This document shows positions 15,836-34,076 of a DNA stretch of 64,000 nucleotides, piece after piece. The translations under genes and the position numbers were made by a program. Below the pieces are notes generated by a model. That model saw nothing but the letters and a program-made list of their open reading frames with translations, ran no database searches and was not told the origin of the DNA. The stretch spans positions 124,001 through 188,000 of the forward strand of contig QVRM01002145.1 of the NCBI GenBank assembly GCA_003439945.1, given 5' to 3'. Numbering within the stretch: the stretch's first letter is position 1; each line of letters opens with the position of its first letter. Source of the stretch: Dermanyssus gallinae. Lineage: Eukaryota > Arthropoda > Arachnida > Mesostigmata > Dermanyssidae.

Positions 15836-17710
15836 TGTCGTCGTTCTCGTTATTATTGTGGTTGTTGTGTTTGGTATTGTTGTGTGTGTGTGTGTGTGTA
15901 GATATTACTGCTGTTGTGGCTGTTGTTTTTCGTAGTATTAATTTTTTGTTGAGGTTGTTGTTCGTCTTATTGTTGTTGTTGTTGTTGTTTTTCGTATTAT
16001 CGTTGTTGTTGTTGTTGGCGGTGGTGGATTGCTCGCTAGCTCGCTGCTCATTCGTATGATCGCAACACACACACGCACGATCGGGTTTAGTCGACGTGGC
16101 GCCTGAATAGCAAAAGAAAGACTCACTACAGAGTCTAGAAGTCTGAAGGTTGATAATGGCTGCTGCTGTTGTCTAGGGGGAGCAGGAGCGACGGATGAAG
16201 TACCCTCCAGGTAGTCCTCCGCTGCCTCCTCCTCGTTCTATGAATTGTTCTTCCTTCCCCCCCCCCATTCGTCCTGGCTACTGGCGCTGTTCCATCACCT
16301 CCATTATTATCACCACCTCCACCAAATACCACCATCATCATCATTATTATCTCCACCACCACCACCACCAGTGGCTGACGCCATCTCGGTCGTCATCGTC
16401 ACTATAGCCATCAGCCATCAGCTTAACGCGATGACCGCTACCGTAACGCGGCGGCGACAACGACAACAACAACAACAATAACAACAAAAGTAGCAATGCA
16501 GCAACAATACGAAACAAAAATAGCAATCATAATAATTATAATAGAAGCACTAGCAACAACGACAACTACGGTAACAATAACGTCACCAGCAACTTCAACA
16601 ACAACAACAATAACAACAGCAACAACAACAACAACGTCAGCGACAACAACCACAACCGTTACTAATACAAAAAAACAGATGATAAGGATTTCAACAAGTT
16701 TTTTTTTTAATGGCAGGCGGCAACGGAACATTGTCATCATAATTATCACCAACATCATCAGTATAACGGCGCTGATTGTGATGATAATGGTCATGTTGGT
16801 GATCATAATGGCTGACAATATTATTGATGGTTGGTTCCCTGTCTTCCCATATCCTCCCTCTACATGCTTCCCCTGTCTGTCTCTCTATCTCCCTCTCTCT
16901 AGCTTTCTTCTTTTTTCTTTACTTTAATCTTATATTACTGGGATCATTGTTGTTATCGTTGTTGTTATCATTATTGTTGTTGTTGCTGTTGTTATCGTTA
17001 TTGTTAATGCTCTCTCGGTTGTTGTTGTCGTTGTTGTTGTTGCTGCTGCTCTTGTCGCTCATGTAGCTGTTGTTGTTGTTGTTGTGTTGTTGCTCATGTG
17101 GTTGTTGTTGCTATTATTGCTCTTGTGAGGAGGAGGAGCGCACCCTCCCGGTCTGCACCACCCGATTCAGTCAGTCAGTCAGTTCATGAGTCAATAATCA
17201 GTCTGTTCGAGCTAAGAGCTAAGACACCATGAAGCGCAATTCACTGCGTTTCCGCTTAGCCAGCCAGCCGGCTGGCTATCTTGATTCGAGGCGGCTGAAC
17301 TCACTCAACACTAGGACACTTCTCCTCTTTCTGTCTCAATCTCTCGCACGCTTCCGCTTTGTATCTCATATGCCCACGTATGCTCAGTTGTTGTTGTTGT
17401 CTTGTTGTTGCTGCTGCTGCTTTTAGTAGCTGAGCATCTGTTGACCATTACCTGTTGACGTCGCTTCTACTTGCACTAAGCAGCGCATCAGCTGGAAGTT
17501 ATTTCTCGCACGCATAGATTATAGACGTTGTTTATATCTGGTTGATAAGCAAGCAGGGCAATGTCTAGTGTAATTAAATTTGTGTTCGTCGACGAATGTT
17601 ATCATATATGCCTGTAGTCAAACATACACATCCGTACAAATCATACGTATAGCGCACAAACTCAAGCCAAGCAATTTGTTGCAATTTCGGCCCCTACAAA
17701 ATTGTCAACA

Positions 17711-17742
<32 letters not shown>

Positions 17743-18037
17743 TCTAGTTTCTAATTGTCGTTTCAGTAATTTCTCCTATAATACAAATTCGTCAAGCAAT
17801 ATAACGCAACGAATTTTTGAGCGGGCCGTGTCACCTTTGTTTGAATGAATGAGAGACGTTGTTTTTCTTTCGAGAAAATTAGTCATCAGACCAATGGGGA
17901 GGGGGGGGGCGAACAAACAGCCGAAGAGAGTTCGTGCTTCTCTCGAGGTGATTTTTGCGACATCGCTATTGAAAGTACCTGCACGTCGGATAGTTCACAG
18001 ATAAGCGAGAAAGTCTCTTGTTCTCTTTCTCTCACTT

Positions 18038-18088
<51 letters not shown>

Positions 18089-18283
18089 TCGTACGGTACT
18101 TATGGTATTTGACGGCCACTCTTTGAGTAGGCAGACTGTTGTTGTCGGTATGTTTTCGTGTCATTGCTTTTGTTTTTGTTGTTGCAGAGACTCAGTCAGC
18201 TAGCACGGTCATACTTGGTTGACTTGTCAGTACCCGACTAGCGTATAGGGGTTTGGGTTGCAGTGATGTCTGAGTAAGGGAAC

Positions 18284-18317
<34 letters not shown>
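15836..18317. other. Low-complexity intergenic DNA
   Basis: GTT-rich to about 16,020, CAA-rich at 16,450-16,660, GTT again at 16,940-17,115. 17,120-17,700 is more complex but without a gene. (TA)n arrays lie at 17715-17742, 18041-18084 and 18287-18317. Confidence 0.65.
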
Positions 18318-18319
<2 letters not shown>

Positions 18320-18420
18320 GAGCAAGATGGCTTAGTGGCAAAGCCTCTGCCTTGCATTCGGGGGGACTGGGTGGTTCGAGACCCAGACCGGCCGCTCTTA
18401 AATTGGTTTGCATGGTTTCC
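18318..18420 (+). mobile_element. tRNA-derived SINE, family 2, copy 1
   Basis: A polymerase III A-box-like segment (TGGCTTAGTGGCAAAGC) is followed about 35 bases on by a B-box-like GGTTCGAGACCC. That spacing matches a tRNA gene. The tail reads GGCCGCTCTTAAATTGG and then CATGGTT. A second copy sharing this structure lies at 50,299-50,395 on the minus strand. The insertion directly follows a (TA)n array. The tRNA cloverleaf is not kept, so this is not a tRNA gene. Confidence 0.7.
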
Positions 18421-19279
18421 AATTTAGACAAAGTAAATGCCGGAGTGGATTAAAATTAGCCATGACATGAAAAAAACCGTACACGGGCAATAGCATTACG
18501 AAAAAAATATATATATATCGAGAGAGAGAGAGAGAGCGGAGGGAGATGCAGTTGTGTTTATTTGTCGAATTTGATGTTCTGCCGCGTTCAAGATGTTGTT
18601 CGCCCGCCCACGACTCTACACTATTGCGTACATTAATTGCGAATGCAACGGAAGCCTGTAGTAGTTGACAGAGGCTCTCGACAGACACTCACTCAGTCAC
18701 CAGGACACAGGACAGCCCCCTGAACAGAAACCAATCACCACTGGACAATGAGTGATCGAGTGTGATAATGGCCGACTAAATAACGAGATGGCTGACTGCC
18801 GCGACATGATGGCGATGGCGTTGACACTGATGCGCTGTTCTTTGTTTTTGTATTGGCGTCTTATCGTTATTATTATTATTGTTAATTGTATTGGTATTAT
18901 TGTTGCCGTTGTTGTCATTGTTGTTCTCGTTGTTGTTGTTGTTGTTATTGTTCGAGATTACAATGTTGACAACGACGAAACCTTCACCTAGTTGCTTGGT
19001 GGTGCTGCTGCTGGCGCAGCGGCCGCCAAGAGTCCGCAAATAGCCGCCATAGTAAGCGTCGTTTCTTCTTTTTGTTTCTATTGAAGTGTTTAGTGCCCTT
19101 CGGAAGTGTTCGTTATCGTTATCGTCGTCGTCGTCGTCGTCGATTCGTTTGGTGCGCGGTCCCTCCCCGCGCGGTTTCCACGCGTTCCCTTGTTCCAGCA
19201 CACTTCCCACGTTTAAATCGAGTCTGTCTGGCTGCTGCTATTCCTGTAATTGCAATTATTGCCTCCGTATCTCTCTCTC

Positions 19280-19340
<61 letters not shown>

Positions 19341-20339
19341 ACTTTCCCTTGCTCTCTCTGTCATCGCACCTGGCGCCTTGCCTGCTATTATGATATGTCG
19401 GCATCTCCAGTAGCTCTGGTATCTGTCATGATACGCGCGGCCTTTCTTTATTTTGTTGCGCATTGTTTGATGGCGCGCCAGACGACGCACCATATCATCA
19501 TCATCTCATTCTTCTGATGTGCGATCTCACAATCGGCTACTGATGGAATATGCTGCACGAGCAATGTTTATTGATTTTGTATCCAATAACTAGAAATCGA
19601 GCAGTTGCCCTACACTATTTGTTATATATATATATATATATATACACCGAATCAGCAAATGTTAGTGTAGCTTGCTTGCAAGTAGATATGTGTCACGTTG
19701 GCTCGAATCTGCAACTCCAGGCTGTGCAAGACATGTATATTATGCATGTGACGGTGGCATAGGCTTACAAGAATGTATGGCGCTATTTGCGCACAACGTA
19801 GTAGAAAATAGAAAGTATTGAAGGGCAAACCTTAACGCCTATTTCAACTACAATGTAAATACTACTCAATTAAGGCTGACGCTAAATGATGACCGCCGTT
19901 GCAAGGTTGTACGATGAAGGTACCTGATGGTCAGTGTCCTGGTTGTGCAAATTGTTCACAGTGAGCAAACAACGCAGATATATTCCTGTGACTGTCACTG
20001 TTGTGAGACTATTTGCTACATATAGGAGATCTTGCTGAGATTTTTAGAGGTGCCTACAGTGTGCCTTTTGTCTGCCTCTTGTTTTCTTACATGGTGGTAA
20101 CTTTCACTCCGAGAGAAGAGCTGCAGTGCCCTTTCGAGGCAATGCCATACAACTTTCCGAGTTTGATGGAAATGAGAGGAACATTTCGTAGACTTGTTAG
20201 CTCCTCCACATTAATCGCTTTTTGCCGCTCCTGACGTATCAACATCATATGTTTTCGAATTCTTCCATTTACAAAAATCCTGTAGTTTTCACCGTTCCTC
20301 CGCCTAGTTGCTTCCACTCTTACTGTTTGATCTCACAGT
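18421..20339. other. Intergenic DNA, no gene recognised
   Basis: Contains a GA run near 18,521-18,536, GTT/ATT-rich DNA at 18,860-18,955, and (TA)n at 19281-19337 and 19623-19644. A minus-strand frame at 20,087-20,317 has unbiased amino acid composition, but I recognise no family and it has no partner exon. Confidence 0.5.
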
Positions 20340-20955
20340 GGTAGCATGTTTTTTAAGGGCCTCCGAAAAAAACGTCCAAATTGAACATTTTGGCGTGGGC
20401 AGAAGGATCCTGGTTGCTTCAGAGAGCAAATAAGGGAGACGAGTCACGGGTCTATGGTTACGACATCGAGACCAAAACCCAGTCGCCCCAGTGCTACTTC
20501 CAACGAGAGTGTCGAAGAAACTCAAACAGAGTAGATCTTTTGACTGCTTTCTTTACTACAAGGGAAACATCTTCTACGAATCCTTGCTATCTGGTTCTGT
20601 GGTTCATAAGGAATACTACCGCGATGATTGCGCGCTAACGTCCGGCGCATGAGGCGTGAAACTCCTTATTCGCAGGACCCGGCTCGTTGCGACTTCTCAT
20701 TTCACAGATAAAAAAAATAAAGGAATAACGTCTTGAGACTATAGATGAAAACTTCGCAGGAGGAACTCAAGTCAATTCCGAAAGACGCCTTTAAAAAATG
20801 TTCCGAAGGATGGAAAAGAAGGTGGCAAGTGCAAGTCAATTGGGCGTGCGGGAGTTATTTTTAAGAAAACAAAAACACTTGGAAAGATTGAATAAACATT
20901 TTTGTTTTTTGATAAATGTGTATCATGCATTTTCGATACACCCTCGTGTATATAT
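20340..20955 (+). mobile_element. Decayed mariner transposon fragment
   Basis: A plus-strand frame reads GDESRVYGYDIETKTQS at about 20,433, the region around the first catalytic Asp of mariner transposases. Near 20,764 another frame reads ELKSIPKDAFKKCSEGWKRR, the mariner C-terminus. The central part with the second and third Asp is not readable, and several stops and frame changes are present. The 5' half is missing. CGATACACCCTCGTGTA near 20,934 could be the terminal inverted repeat. It is closest in style to the copy at 51.1-52.4 kb. Confidence 0.7.
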
Positions 20956-21091
20956 ATATAATCCATTTGAAATGTACTCTTACAGTTTAAAGCCACGATC
21001 TGCGATAGAGTTTACAAAATGTTGTTATTGTCAAATTAAACAATATTTGGCACAGTAGCACAAGAAAGAGGTAACATATGGTTTAAATGTT

Positions 21092-21094
<3 letters not shown>

Positions 21095-21162
<68 letters not shown>
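21095..21162. repeat. (TA)n array left of the AKT-upstream hairpin
   Basis: About 34 TA units with one G near the right end. Confidence 0.95.
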
Positions 21163-21207
21163 CCTGAATTCCACTTTGATGATACTGCAAGGGCGTGAGA
21201 GTAGGTG

Positions 21208-21249
21208 ACCCTCTCGTAGGCTCAAAACACATTGAGCCTACGAGAGGGT
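21208..21249. repeat. Perfect 17-bp inverted repeat
   Basis: ACCCTCTCGTAGGCTCA at 21208-21224 is matched base for base by its reverse complement at 21233-21249, with an 8-base loop. (TA)n arrays lie on both sides, at 21095-21162 and 21326-21355. The right arm ends 368 bases before the AKT start codon, so the structure may lie in the AKT promoter or 5' UTR. It has no target duplication or transposon hallmark that I can see. Confidence 0.9.
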
Positions 21250-21323
21250 GCGAAGTGAAAGCCACGTTTAAGATATATCTCTGTTGTTTGCAGTGCGCTG
21301 TACTGCCGCTGCCGCTGCGCGTT

Positions 21324-21325
<2 letters not shown>

Positions 21326-21355
<30 letters not shown>
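21326..21355. repeat. (TA)n array right of the hairpin
   Basis: About 15 TA units, 270 bases upstream of the AKT start. Confidence 0.95.
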
Positions 21356-21356
<1 letters not shown>

Positions 21357-21617
21357 CAATATTTTACAAAAAATCTTTACATTGCATATAGAGTACATGT
21401 CATATATAATATACACAGATGTTGCTTCTCGTTCGTTTAGGTATGTCTGAAATGACGCCATGTAGTATGTGAAATTCGTTCTCATATGGTATGCGCCATG
21501 TTCTGCTTGTTGTTGTTGTTGTCTTGATTGCCGGTGTTGATCCGTTGTCGCCAGCAGCTTCATATTGAAGACCGAGTGAAGTGACGTCGCTTTCGTAACG
21601 TCCATAGCGTCGTTCCG

Positions 21618-28687
<7,070 letters not shown>

Positions 28688-29137
28688 TCATGGCGGCAAC
28701 ACAGGAGAAGCCTCTGCGTCTCGAGCCTGTCGAGCAGGGAGAAGATGGGCGGCGGAGACAACGACATAGGTGTTGCTCACCTTTTGCTGATTGATGTCCG
28801 ACCGACAACTAAACTGCAATGATCATCACCCGCAGCAATTCGAGTTCGCAATTGTGGAACTGGCTGCCATTCATACGCGCGCGCCTGTGTGTGTGTGTCT
28901 CTAAATGCATGCTTAGGGCTTCATGACATTTTGTGCATACTTTGCTTTATTAGATGTGCGGCGCCTCTCTCGCCCGTATAGGCCAGCAATAAGTGATTGA
29001 TTGGCACACGTACCTCAAACAGGGAAGAGAGTAAGAGAGATTCTGGTAAAACGACAGGGGTGTGGCGTCAACTTGAAGACACTGGGCTCATTAGTTATCT
29101 CGAATCCAACGGCACGCATATGTTAGCCATAGGACGA

Positions 29138-29192
29138 CAGTTGCACTATACAGATACTTCTGTCCTGGCCAATATTCTATTAATTAAGCCAT
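29138..29192 (+). repeat. 55-bp dispersed repeat, copy 1
   Basis: Begins CAGTTGCACTATACAGATAC and ends TAAGCCAT. It matches 30324-30378 at 51 of 55 positions in the same orientation. The shared sequence is followed in both places, within about 150 bases, by a G-rich GGTGGTATCA motif. Confidence 0.9.
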
Positions 29193-30323
29193 AACAGATT
29201 GTACATAAGTCATACACACACACAGAGATATACAGGCACATGCGTTCATGCATAATTTGCAGCTGCATATGTAGATTGACTACGCAGATGACTAATAGAA
29301 GGACATCTCTGGCGGGGGTGGTATCAGAGCGGAGCAGAAGACTTCCTTTTTTGTGTGTAAATAGATATTGAACCTGGGCATGGGCGCAGGTGATCAAAAT
29401 GGCACACCCATACTGATTGGTGGAGACGTTGGGTGGTGGAATAGGGCTGATGGCAAAGGACGGTCAAGGCAGTACATAAAGTAAGCCACACCGTTGGCGG
29501 AAGCTAGAATCATGGGGCGGGGTGCTACGAGCGTAGTATGACTCGATACCATGGCTTCTAGGCGATCCGCCATGATGACGACACCTACATAGCTAGCAGC
29601 GACACGAATAGCAGGTGACTAGGCAAAGATGAATTCAGACAAGATGAAGGGACGACAATGACAAGGCTAGATAGGCTCAGTGGTAGGTGGCAATTGAGAC
29701 GGAAATTTCAGTGCAGCACCATTGAACTATATTTTAGACATCGGACGGTCATCTCGCAACTGCACTATGAGGGCTACTACGACGCTATTTTGCTAAGTGG
29801 CTGTGGTGACGATAGTGGCTAGCTAGACGGACATGAACCAGATGTTGTTTTGAGGAGCAGTTTTCTGTTGCTGCGTTGCTGTAGCTGGTGCAATGCGATA
29901 CGCCTAGATAGGTGGTGGAAAGTGCTGAGAGTAAAAGGCTTGGACGCCTACCCCATCCATCGCGGTGCATGGTGGGCGTTTGTCCTGAGCGCACTCGGCG
30001 TGCCGACGACAGTCGAATAGAGCAGGGGCATCGTATTATTGATCTAGGACAACGACTGCTATCTTATAGACAGATAGACATGAAACAACAAGCAGTAAAC
30101 AAGACAGATGACAGACAGGAAAATGATGGACACTAGAGGATTGGCACTAGAAGCTATATGTACCACGTAGGTGGGGCAAGTCACGACTGAACGGAAGAAC
30201 GTAGGATGAGCAGAATTGGTTGCTCTTCGCATCGTACCGCATCGTATTGATTGGCCGACCCCGAATGAAGTTCCGTCAGCATTCAGCAATTCGGCGACTG
30301 ACTAATTGAATGGAAAACGACGG

Positions 30324-30378
30324 CAGTTGCACTACACAGATACTTCTGTCCTGCCCAATATTATATTGATTAAGCCAT
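30324..30378 (+). repeat. 55-bp dispersed repeat, copy 2
   Basis: Second copy, 1,186 bases downstream of the first. This looks like either a local duplication in the AKT 3' flank or two ends of an unrecognised element. Confidence 0.9.
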
Positions 30379-31204
30379 CGAAGATGGAGCGGGCTGGGGG
30401 GGAGGTGGTATCAAAAGGGTCTTCTTTCATCACCATCTTAAGTCGTGCGTTGATTTACGTGCATGGCGTTCCAGCCCGCGTGCGATGAGAGCACTTGTGG
30501 CCTCCTACATTAGGGCACCGTCATTCGACGAACGACCGCAACCGGCTGCGCAACTTTGGTTGGCTGGCTGTCAGAACGGAACGCTACACATGGCAAAAAC
30601 AAAACAAAAATTCGAATACACATTTGTTGGGAGTGGGGGAAGCTGAATGTCGACGACATAGATAGGTATTGGTATGGCAAATGGTAGAGGCATGATGAAC
30701 CTGTTTGACTGGCCATCGTCCACCGCGGTCGGTCGGCGTTTGTGCCGCGGTGGGTGGAGATGCAGTGGTAGCTAATAGAAGCTAGCGCTGGTGGCGCATA
30801 GTGAGGGCTTGGGCCCCACAAATGTCACCTTGGGCCAGCAAACAAACATGTGTATATGTAGAGCTATTGCAGCTAATCGTGGGTAGATTCGAACGACAGC
30901 GGACGACATATGTGTGGAATTACCTACAACAGCTGAAGTAAGCCGAATTATGTGACAGCATATTGACAGTCGCGGTAAATGTCGATGGCGACGATATTGA
31001 TGGTGATTACAATGATGGTTGTTTATATTATTATTATTATTATTAATTTATGAATATTGATTGACTGTAGAGTGTGCAACCACACGGTGCTCTAGGGAGC
31101 TCTAGGTTACGAACCCGTCATCTATATTGGTGACGGAACAAGTAACTGACGTTGTTCAGCTCCACAAGGACGACGAATGAAGAAACACTGACAATAAAAT
31201 AAAC

Positions 31205-32691
31205 CTGACCGGAAAAAAAACAGTTGCGTGCAGATGTATTAGAGATGGTATATAAAGATGGATTTTGGTCAGAATACATCCGTTGCGGCTACGAGACGAT
31301 ACACGATAAATGAAATAAATTATCGGTGCAGTTTGATATTATTCCAACAAAGTTTGGCGTATTTCATGAGTTGTGGAGATGTTTGTTATTACTAATAGAG
31401 ACCTCATAAAAACGTCACGAAACGTGAGCCTCTCGTTAGCTTTACAGAACCTTGATTTTTCAAATGTTGCATTATTTAGCAATATTAATAGCAGCGGCGT
31501 TTGATTGTAGAAATAAATGTCCACAAATATTAAACTAATGATGATGATGAGTTTTCATAATCTCCCGATGAGTTCAGGGAGATGAAAATTCAGGATCGCA
31601 TCAATAAATCAGTGGATGATCAAAGACTCATTCGCAAAATGAAAGCGTAACCAGAAGTTAACAGAAAGGTAATTATACTGTAAGAGCTGCTTCATCAATT
31701 AGACAACACAACACAGTGTATATCTGATGGCTACGTAACAATCGGTTTAGAAGATTGACCGAAGGGTAGGGAACGAAAAAGGGTCTAGTACCTATGCTCA
31801 TCTTACATTGCCGCAACCCAACTGTTTTGGACATAGTTTCGGGTTTTCCTCTTGTATGTGAATCTTTATATCGATTTTGCCTGCAAGGCACCCTAGCGTA
31901 AAGGAATAGGCTTTTGGCCAGAACAAGTCGTTTTTCTTTCAAAGCTTCAGTTTCAGGGCCATTTCTCAAAAGCTTATTCTTCATTGAGCAAGTCTCCAAA
32001 GTGTCTTATTCTGATGACGTCCGGGTAACCGAATCGCTGCAAATACATAGTCAGGGGTAATTCGCAGTTCTCTCATATCTGCAGGAGAGAGTTTGTTCTT
32101 CATATCTGATAGACCAGCTATTCTGCAAAGCAGTCCGTAGACCAAATGAGCAGCGAGGATTAGCCAATTCCTGTAGTTTTTACACCTCTCTTTGTTTTCA
32201 GCTAATGCAGTACTCAAGGATGGCACCATTCGTCAAAAGGCCGATGAGTTGATACGGACGGCGCTTAGAAGGAATGCCCCGAATTGCTTGCGGCATGGTT
32301 TCTGAAGCACGACATATTTCACTCTCTATTTGGATTAAAAGCATTTTCATATCTTACGACCAGCCCTAAAACTCCATACTCAAGAAACGAATTTCATTCT
32401 TACCACTCCAGCACGGCTGTGGTGTGTTTTATTACAATCGTGTAGCGTAATGATTGGCTAGTTAGGATAAACCTAAAATCACTTCTGAGATTCATAAAAG
32501 GGTGCACATTTAAGTGAGCACATACGCGTGCGTATCTTATCGTCCGTTTTCATTATAAACTCCCTGCTGGAGCAAAACCAGATAAGTATGAAAAAAGTCC
32601 TTCGTTATCAAAACAGCGCGCAACCTCACAAAATCTGTCATCTGCTGTACTCCTCAGATCTCGTTTGTCTTAGCAATCAAAATTAAAATTG

Positions 32692-32747
<56 letters not shown>
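31205..32747. other. Intergenic DNA, no gene recognised
   Basis: Overlapping minus-strand frames between 31,673 and 32,229 (for example KLSPADMRELRITPDY) have normal composition and could be a decayed transposon protein. I cannot assign a family. The right end is an A run followed by (TA)n at 32709-32741. Confidence 0.4.
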
Positions 32748-34045
32748 TGGTTTGATTCATAAGTCCGTTTGGCTTTTTCACCCATTTTTGAAGACACATG
32801 TCGTTACAACGGAAAGCTTTTATTGAATGCTGTATTGCCTGCTTTGTTCAACTACCTTAGCCCAATGCTCAGGGAAGCTCATAATTCCATCCCATCCTAG
32901 CTTCCAAAGTAAAGGTCTATATACGTTTTAACACCGTCCAAAGAATCGAAATATTTGCCATTAAGGGAATTTTGAAGGAACCGAAATGATAATCCGATGA
33001 AGCATGGTCAGGACTATACGCAGGATGTGACAAAATGTCCCATCCAAATTCCATTAATTTCTTGGTGGTGAGCAAATATGTGTGCGATCTTGCGTTGTTG
33101 TGGTGAAAAATCACTCTTCGTCTGTTCGCCAATTTCTTATTAAATTGTCCAGTTCTTGACAGTGTTTTATCGTATTGATTGTTTCGTTTGGTTGTAACAG
33201 CTCATAATAGATCATTCCTTCGCATACCACCAAAAACTTAACATCACTTTTCTTGTATGGGGCCCGGGCTTGGTAGTTGCTTGGGGCTCACTCCCTTTTT
33301 TAAGCCCCGCCCTTCTGCGGACAACGTTTTTATGGAGTATCGACTTTTCATCCCCTGTCACTATGGTGCGAAGAAGGAGGCGATTCCCGTTCTATTTTAG
33401 AAGCTGATCGCATTTTATCCCACGGTTCTCAATGGGCGATTGCTGAGCGCATGCGGCACCCATACACTCAACTTGCTGACAAATCCCTCGGCATGGAGAT
33501 GCTTTGAACGGATGCGTATGGTACGTCGGCAATGGTCACGGGGCCGGTCTCGGTCGTTAACATCGATGTCGCCGTTCCTAAATTGTGCAAACCACTTTGT
33601 CCTATCTGTTACTGCCTCTCTTACTTTTTACATATCTTAGTTACGACTTAGGTTGCATTATTTATTTTCCAAAAATAAAATGCCGAAAATGCACATTTAA
33701 GTTTGCCATCTTTACTCGAGCGTTACAGTTCGCGTGAGTTAGATATTCGACGGTGTTGAGCCCGGTGGCGTGGTGGCATGCGTCTGCGCCGCGCGACCGG
33801 AGGAGACACATAGGTGCGCGGGTTCGAGCCCCACCGTTGCACATTTGTATTTATGCGGGTCCGTCTATGAAGCAATGTGAAAAGTAGTCCCATGGACGTT
33901 AAATCTTAGCTGAGAGTCAGCCCCGAAAGGAAGATATTTGACGGTAGAGTACAACGCAGGTCTGCTCATACCGCCATATGAACAAACGACCCTCTCCCAA
34001 CAGGGGCGGCCGCATGCATCCTAACGAACGGACTTATGGATCAAC

Positions 34046-34049
<4 letters not shown>
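32748..34049 (-). mobile_element. Decayed mariner transposon (second lineage) with a SINE inside
   Basis: The left end TGGTTTGATTCATAAGTCCG and the reverse complement of the right end, TTGGGTTGATCCATAAGTCC, form degenerate terminal inverted repeats. TA lies outside each. Minus-strand frames include FVSKLSVWVPHALS near 33,470 and RVIFHHNNARSHTYLL then HPAYSPDHASSDYHF near 33,000-33,110. In HHNNARSH the second catalytic Asp has become Asn, and the SPDLAPSD motif reads SPDHASSD. Many stops and frameshifts are present, so it is dead. Without the 191 bases added by the SINE and its target duplication, the element is about 1.1 kb, slightly short for mariner. Confidence 0.8.
33755..33931 (+). mobile_element. 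tRNA-derived SINE, family 1, copy 1 (complete)
   Basis: A 177-bp element flanked by a 14-bp target duplication, AGATATTCGACGGT at 33741-33754 and AGATATTTGACGGT at 33932-33945. The head has an A-box-like GTGGCGTGGTGGCATG and a perfect B box GGTTCGAGCCC at 33821. The tail reads TTGCACATTTGTATTTATG, then GTCTATGAAGCAATG and GACGTTAAAT. Partial copies occur at 36,613, 37,499 and 56,549. It sits inside the mariner and so is younger. Confidence 0.88.

Positions 34050-34076
<27 letters not shown>

Larger units (their letters stand above)
28688..31204 (+). other. AKT 3' flank, possible long 3' UTR
   Basis: No gene is recognised. I see no AATAAA after the stop until overlapping copies at 31193-31203, so the UTR could be up to 2.5 kb, or a variant signal may be used earlier. 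A CA run lies near 28,885. The region contains the two related 55-bp blocks listed separately. Confidence 0.4.

Noticed and set aside
15468..16070. 200-residue Asn-rich frame (minus) and Val/Leu-rich frames (plus) in the same DNA
   Set aside because: These arise automatically from GTT/AAC triplets in all phases; there is no domain, start context or splice support.
33757..33841. A functional tRNA gene
   Set aside because: A and B boxes are present, but the acceptor stem does not pair, the sequence is dispersed in several copies with a common non-tRNA tail, and it has a target duplication.
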